Positions 58,170-64,000 of a stretch of DNA of 64,000 bases are shown one piece after another. Origin of the DNA: Limanda limanda. Its lineage: Eukaryota > Chordata > Actinopteri > Pleuronectiformes > Pleuronectidae. The stretch is taken from NCBI RefSeq assembly GCF_963576545.1, contig NC_083655.1, positions 3,611,871 to 3,675,870 of the forward strand, written 5' to 3'. Position 1 is the first letter of the stretch; each line of letters opens with the position of its first letter. The position numbers and the translations under genes are program-made. A model generated the notes under the pieces. It did no database searches. It saw nothing but the letters and a program-made list of their open reading frames with translations, and was not told the origin of the DNA.

Positions 58170-58560
58170 TTTCCTCGGCGCACTGTAAGGCTCACAATGT
58201 GCTCAGGACTTCACAAGAGGAATATGGCTTTCTTCCACATGCTCCACATTATTCCGAGACCGCTGTTTTCCCCATTACGGAGATGAATCCATTCGCCGGT
58301 GATTTGCATAAACACCTGTCAGTGCTTTGTCTCCCACTGATACCTAATGAATTTCAAGCATTGACTGTTCTCGGCTGCTCGTTTCCCTGCCAGCCACAAG
58401 ACGATGCCCTTTGCGGATTTTGTCTCACTTTCTTCAAGGAGATTGCGCTCGGCGGGTCCGAGGGCACGAATCCTCCCGCTCGTTTCTATTCTGTTTGTTC
58501 TCCAGTGTTTGCCGTGTCTTCGTTACCGCTGCTACACCCCCGACTCCTTTAAATCCCGTC
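58170..58560. other. Candidate conserved noncoding block
   Basis: Repeat-free block with a perfect ATTTGCAT octamer at 58302-58309 and CTAATGAATTTC. The 117-codon plus frame (58199-58552) shows no protein feature that I recognise, though it is one of the longer clean frames. Read as regulatory by inference. Confidence 0.3.
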
Positions 58561-60599
58561 TCTTAACTTCCGTCAGTTTAGGGAAAGCCTGTGTCTTAAT
58601 TCAGGATTTAATGCAGACGTGGCAGAGTTAAATCAACAGTTCGGGCTATTAAATCACACGGCTCGGTTTAAGCAGAATTAATTATATACCTCGAATTATC
58701 TTCTATCAAACCCCCTTCCTCGCGATCTCATTTGCATTTCCTTAGCTTAATGCGTTAAATGCACATTGTGTTCACGGCAAATTGCAAAAAGCAACGCGAG
58801 TGCACCCTGAGACCGAGGATTGTGAGGTCTCCACGGAGATGAGTCGGTTGCTGCCTCACGTAGTTTGTTATAAATACTGCCTCTCAGACTGACTGGCTAT
58901 AGGAGCCATGCATCACCTGGGCAGATAGGCCAGTAAAGCGATGATGTGTGTGTCCTTGGCGTGGGGGGGGTGGGGGGGGTCGAGAGGGGGCTCGTAGCTT
59001 TTATCTCTGGCAAGCATCAGCAGAGAATAGCCATCGCAAGGTCAGCCTTGAAGGTGAAGCATCAGTGGGACGCTCTGCTATTATAATTCATTTAGCCGAG
59101 GTCCGTCGAGTGGCAGGAATGCATTTGTACAATTTGTTAAACTGAATTTTTCTGTTAATAAAATTTACCCAGAGGTATTTGAAAGCTTTGTCCAGGTTTT
59201 CTTTCTGCTAAATGAGGCCTCGACTGTTTGGGTGATGCAGGAGAAACAAATTGATTCCTGAGTTAGTGGAAATTAGTGGGTTTTGTTTGATTTGACCTCG
59301 TGTGTGTGTGTGTGTGGGAAACATCAGAGAAGAGAGAAGAAGGATATTTCTGTTTGTGTTCAGCCTGCGTGGCTTCACCGGGCGGCACCACGTCCCAAGG
59401 TGCTTCTCTCAGAGGTTGAAGTGCTGTCTTGAAAATAAATGCAATTTTTGGAACCAGTTTCAAGTTCAAATGTCTTTTTTCTTCTTCCTTTTATCATATA
59501 TTTATTATATTCCTCTGTAGTTCGTATATATGATGTTTTATGTCAGACATGATCTTCCCAGTCAAAGGATTCCTCGGGCTTTCAAAGGTCGCAGCATGAT
59601 TTTATACATCACCTCATATATGTCTATATTTGTTAGATGATGACATCTTTATTTGATTCTAACGACAGCGTCTGAAACACCGTCAGGAGCATGACGCCAC
59701 ATCCCGTCTCCGGGGATTTAAGGCTCTATAACACATAAGTGTTTCCCCAGTTACGTCGTGATGACAACCATATTTAATGGCTGCATTTTTGTAAATAGGC
59801 AACATCATTTTGAATCAGTGAAGCAGCCTGAGTTATTAAAGACAGCGTCGAGTTGCCATGGAGGTGGTTGAGGTGGATGTAGGTTTATAGGTCTGTGGTT
59901 AAGATGAGGGGAATGTTTGGTTTAATGTAAAAGAAGATATTAGGCCACACAACCTTTAACAAATACCCAAACTTTACTATAATACAGCTAAATACAAAGT
60001 CTTCTCCACATCTAGTGGAAAACCAATATGTAATTTAGTGAAAATCCTACTGACGCCCACTATCAACAGTATAAGCAACATGCCACATGTGTGAATTAAC
60101 CATATTCCTCATCGTGTTAATTAAAATTGTAATCATGTTTGCATTGTTTGTCCAATAAACACATTGGTTGGTTATAAATAAAACTAAACTGGGTTGTTAA
60201 AATCACAACTCGCTGAATTTATTGTAGCTACTTGTATATTGTTGACAGTTTATATCATAGAATCTAAATTAAACAATTAAAACGTAATTTAACTATGTGG
60301 ACATTAATGATAGATTTGTATGATATAGTAATTATGTATGTCAAGGATAAGATCCATGTTTTAAGCTGAGAAATTGAAGACTAAAACATTTAAGATTAAA
60401 GTAAAAGTGTGTTAAAAAAGTAAAAATGCATCATGGTGACATCGGTTTAAATTTGTCCTGAAGAATCATAAGTGGAATTGGATTAATTCAACATTTATGT
60501 GAACTGAACACCCTCCCCAAAAATTATGATGTCTAATTAATTTCAGACGCCAAAAGGAGACTTTGATTTACAAGATTAAAACAATGAAACAGAAATAAA
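58561..60599. other. Unique noncoding DNA
   Basis: Another ATTTGCAT octamer at 58730-58737, a G-rich run (58962-58979) and a GT tract (59300-59317). From 59900 on the sequence is very AT-rich with no feature. Confidence 0.5.
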
Positions 60600-60960
60600 T
60601 CACACGAGGACCAAAGGCGGCTCAGTTCTCCTCATTTCAGGCGACAAAGACATGAAGGGGAAAGTGATCCCTTGTAAATTAGAAGCATGTGTTTCCTGTT
60701 GAAATTACCCTTTTGCCATAAGAGTTCCTCTGATGAGTCGGTGCTTGATCCGACTGGAGTGACACAGTGGGGTCGAGTTAGAGCCGCGAGAGGAAGGTGA
60801 CAGCGTTTGGCAGCGACTCCTCTCTCGCTTAGCGCCCGCCGTCAAAGAGCCTCAAAATACAGCAGATGGCCAAACAATAACCATAAATGTGCCGTCCTGA
60901 GAGGGACCGCATGAAAGTTGTTGGAGGAGTTGGCACCGGGCGGATCCTCCTTCACCGGGC
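60600..60960. other. Candidate conserved noncoding block
   Basis: Balanced, CpG-containing, repeat-free sequence with TGTAAATTAGAAGC, CAGCAGATGG (E-box CAGATG) and CAAACAATAACC (forkhead/Sox-like). Function is inference. Confidence 0.3.
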
Positions 60961-61705
60961 GCCGGGCGGTTCTTCCTCTGATGTGTTCTTCCCTGTGGCT
61001 GTGGTCATTCTAAACCAATAAATCACCGTGACAATAAACGCTGTGACATCTGCCACACAGCATCTGATGGCTGACAGGAGTCATCTGTACCCTTGATCTG
61101 TGAAGGGAGAAGACAGACAGAATGTGCAGCAGAGAGCCAATGAAATGAGCCTCCCCCCCCCACCAGCACCACCACCACCAGCAGCTCCAGCAGATCAGTT
61201 GGTCAATTTGTCCAAATTGAATTGGCCAGTTCTCTTCTCAATTAGTAATCTCACTACCGCTCAGTTTTGACCTTGACATTTTTAGTCTGATGATTATGAA
61301 TTCAAACATAAGGCTCTGGTTCTTTACGACCTAGCACGAGTCCAACTCCACTTCCACCAGTTTAACCGACAGTAAACTGGTCCTCTTGTTTCTAGAGGGT
61401 TGTACGTTCTCTCTTAATGAATCATAACAGGCAATAAACCAATCAGACGCTTCCTTCAAAACTCAAGTCCACTTGCATGCCCAAGGGTGAATTGTTGTAT
61501 TAAAGAACGCTTCTCTGCAGAGGAAACAGACTTTGTGCTCAAAGTGAAAAGCTTCAAAGGTGAAAATCACTTTGTGCTGCCGGGAGATTTCTCCACCTCA
61601 TGTTAAGACTCAGCGATGGTTGGTATCAAAACAATTTGGAGAACGAGATCTGTGAAAAAACACCTGTGTTGGGCGGGTCCCCACTTTGCACTGGGTGTAA
61701 GAGAG
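60961..61705. other. Unique noncoding DNA
   Basis: A C run with CCA triplets at about 61153-61190 and a TCAATTT/AAATTGA short inverted repeat near 61203-61220. Nothing else. Confidence 0.45.
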
Positions 61706-62175
61706 AGGCCATAATATAAACATCCACTTAATGTATTATAATCTTTGTCTCACAATCACCGTAAGCTGTTTAACCACTGAATTATTATTATGTTAATGTA
61801 CAAGTTGACTGGATTTTGAATGAAGAGCCACAGCAACTGATTTGAGTTTGTATTTTTCCTTTGTAATTAATGTCGGTATAATCTTTGTTTAATTCCAGCC
61901 TCATAGATATTTCACATTTCGTGTATCTAGATCTAATTGTTATTTTTGTTCTGGTTTAACAGGAATGACTCAGAGTGGCCATAATATTAACATCCACTAA
62001 ATGTACTGTATTTGAACTTTGAAAAGTCGAAAGGATTTTGACTGAAGAGCAACAGCAACCTCATTAATGTAGACATGTTTAATTAGTTTAATTCCAGCCT
62101 CATAGATATTTCACATTCCATGTATCCAGATTGAAGTGTTATTTTTCTTTCTGGTTTAACAAGAATGACGTAGAG
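61706..62175 (+). repeat. Diverged direct tandem duplication
   Basis: Copy one is about 61706-61975 and copy two about 61976-62175. Both start TGGCC/AGGCC then ATAATAT(A/T)AACATCCACT(T/A)AATGTA and both end TTAATTCCAGCCTCATAGAT, ATTTCACATT, TGTTATTTTT and CTGGTTTAACA(A/G)GAATGAC. Copy two lacks about 70 bases of the middle. No coding content. Confidence 0.85.
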
Positions 62176-63111
62176 TTGCTGCAGCAGAAGCACCGGTGAC
62201 GTCGCGGTGAGACTCCCGGGCCCAGGAGCAGCAGATGGGGGGTGTGGAAACACCTGGGCGGGGGGGCGGGTTACACGTTGTAAAGCCACCATGTGCAGAG
62301 CCAGACTGTGGCACAGATACAGGACGACAACAATGGATTTAGAAAAGGGAGTGGTCATGAGATGAGGCTCAATGATCACAGGGAAGTAATTCTTATCTTA
62401 TCGGATTATTTTCTTCTTTCTGCTCCTTTTCATTCACGATTTGAGATTCTGTGTTTGCATTTAACTGGTTTTGTTTGGCCGATGAATGATGTAACTGTGA
62501 ATATAATGAAATCACCTGTGTTGCCGCCTCTATGCTCTTAAATGATACATTCATATAAACACCAATATCTATATATCATTGTATTCTACCCAACGTTCAA
62601 GTGAATTTAACTTCAACAGCCCCGAGCTGGTGTCAATGAATCTCAACAGTGGGTGACAGTTGTTTCCCCAATGTCGTTCCATTGAGAGTAAAAATATCCA
62701 CCATTAACGCTGCCTTATGAAAACCTCCCGCACATGAATGTATAAACCTACGTGTAAAATAGCAGATCCACGCAGGTACATCCACTTCTGTGCCATCCAT
62801 CAATAATGTCAAGCATTACTGGAGCAATTTATTAAAAAAGAACCCGTATTCAAAATGCAAACCCAGGTAAAAAAGAAACTGTCACTTTTCGGAGCGTGGT
62901 GATTCATCATAAAAGCTGAATAAGTACAGTTTTTATTTACTGTACAAAGTGCTTCATATTCAAAGTGTCCCCGCGGTGTAATAACATCATCTGGTCAGTT
63001 CTCCATCTTCTCTGTCAATCTGTCTCCACGCTTTCTCTCCTCTCTTACTCACGCTCCGACTTTCCCTTTTTAAATCAGGATATAATATAATACATTACTT
63101 GCACTTCTTAC
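62176..63111. other. Unique noncoding DNA
   Basis: A short G-rich run lies near 62258-62270. No gene recognised. Confidence 0.45.
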
Positions 63112-63297
63112 AAAGGCAATTATTCCAACTACGGCATCTGCAGAATGGGAAAAATCAGTGGCGGTGTGAATCCCAGTGGGAACAAAGTGGGAGAGGTCTG
63201 TTACCGTCATGAGACCGCTGGCATTTGATATTTCCGTCTGCATTGGGAGAGTTGAAACCAAACAGGCGGCGTCCCACAACTTGGAGGAGTTCTTCCA
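63112..63297 (-). other. Candidate internal exon (unproven)
   Basis: On the minus strand an acceptor-like GCTTTGTTTGTTCCAG, with a CTAAT branch-point-like word some 25 bases upstream, leads into 186 bases (62 codons, exactly divisible by three) without a stop, ending at a donor-like GTAAGA (complement of 63106-63111). Both junctions are phase 0, so the segment could be skipped or included without a frame change. The translation is free of low complexity and has one possible N-glycosylation site (Asn-Ala-Ser) but matches nothing that I know. A second acceptor-like CATTCTGCAG lies inside. The exon end TTT is not the usual AG before GTAAGA. A constrained noncoding element is equally likely. Confidence 0.2.
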
Positions 63298-63499
63298 CTG
63301 GAACAAACAAAGCATTAATTAGCATCTATTAATATTAAGCGAAAAAACTGTTGGTTTCTTAACAAGGCTAGCAGTGTGTGCGCTAGGTGTTTATCACAGA
63401 GATGATGATACAAAAGTTCATTGTTAAGAGGTTACTTCTTGATCTTGCCATATGTCTCTTGAATGTATATTTATGAGGACCCCTGGCACTTGAAAGCGA
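63298..63499. other. Unique noncoding DNA
   Basis: AT-rich; nothing recognised. Confidence 0.4.
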
Positions 63500-64000
63500 G
63501 CCAACTCCAGTCCCAAGCACGTAATTCCTTTCTTAATGAATGTATTTATTCAACACCATGTTCGAGCTGCGCCGTGCCCTCTCTTTTCAAACTGCCCTTT
63601 TTGAAGATGTTGTTATGCGCTTAATAGCCAAGATGCACATTGTTTTTTATTTCCGTTCCAAAGATAACAACTATGCCTATTTCCATTTTTTGCAAGGACA
63701 GGGAGAAGCCATGTGATTTAATATATACATAAATAGAGACTTATATTAACTGCCAGAAATAAATATGTGCAAAGGGGGAAACAGAAGCAGCTTTCTGGTG
63801 GGAATCAGAAATGGAGCATGACGCTTACGAAACAGCGATGCCACGGGCTCATACAATTATCTTTCAATTCCCTCGGCAAAGCAGTGTTATTGTTCCAACG
63901 CTATTTTTCTGCTAAAAAAGATTCTGTGAAATTGTTACGAGTTGACTCCGGGATCTATTGCATCAGGGAAGAGCATGTGTTGTTAATAGCAGCGGGAATA
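63500..64000. other. Candidate conserved noncoding block, running off the window
   Basis: Repeat-free sequence to the window edge with CATTGTTTTTTATTTCC, TCAATTCCCTCGG and CATACAATTATC words (Sox- and homeodomain-like). No open frame of interest. Inference only. Confidence 0.3.

Noticed and set aside
1..64000. Known miRNA, snRNA, rRNA, CRISPR array or bacterial/phage content
   Set aside because: I scanned for mature sequences of common conserved miRNAs (let-7, miR-1, 7, 9, 10, 30, 34, 92, 124, 125, 128, 129, 137, 138, 153, 181, 183, 204, 219) and U1/U6/5S words without a hit; no spaced direct-repeat array and no bacterial gene organisation were seen.

Overview
The window looks like nuclear DNA from a teleost fish. 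Direct evidence: long CA/GT, GA, GAA and AAAT microsatellites, moderate to low GC, no operon-like or densely packed open frames, and several interspersed repeats whose wording I recognise from ray-finned (percomorph-type) fish genomes. These include tRNA-headed SINEs carrying a CCTTGAGCAAGG core and four kinds of dispersed repeat tail. The repeat calls rest on recall of family consensus wording; no database search was possible, so I give no family names.

I find no protein-coding gene that I can support. Every long open frame lies in low-complexity DNA, in a repeat, or in unique sequence where frames on both strands are equally open. One candidate internal exon (63112-63297, minus strand) and one CpG-rich block with an open frame (27340-27613) are the only places where a coding reading seems worth testing. 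The window therefore resembles a gene desert or the inside of very large introns.

Layout. 1-5100: unique DNA, then a dense cluster of microsatellites with a polypurine/polypyrimidine block near 3.3-3.8 kb. 5100-27300: mostly unique DNA, with a tandem duplication (6563-6853), two SINE remnants (7545-7670, 21350-21430) and one repeat tail (19676-19850). 28152-29208: a complete non-autonomous hAT-type DNA transposon with intact 8-bp target-site duplications and a perfect 25-bp internal hairpin. 30-45 kb: unique DNA with blocks that read like candidate regulatory elements, including a POU-type palindrome at 36198-36219, plus two dispersed repeats. 45-58 kb: the highest density of repeat remnants (SINE heads and repeat tails) and a cluster of long G and C tracts (55424-55819). 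58-64 kb: unique DNA with a second tandem duplication (61706-62175) and further candidate regulatory blocks.

All calls of candidate conserved or regulatory sequence are inference from how the sequence reads: complex, repeat-free and rich in homeodomain, POU and E-box words. They need alignment to other fish to mean anything. No rRNA, functional tRNA, snRNA, miRNA of a family I know, CRISPR array or viral gene was seen.
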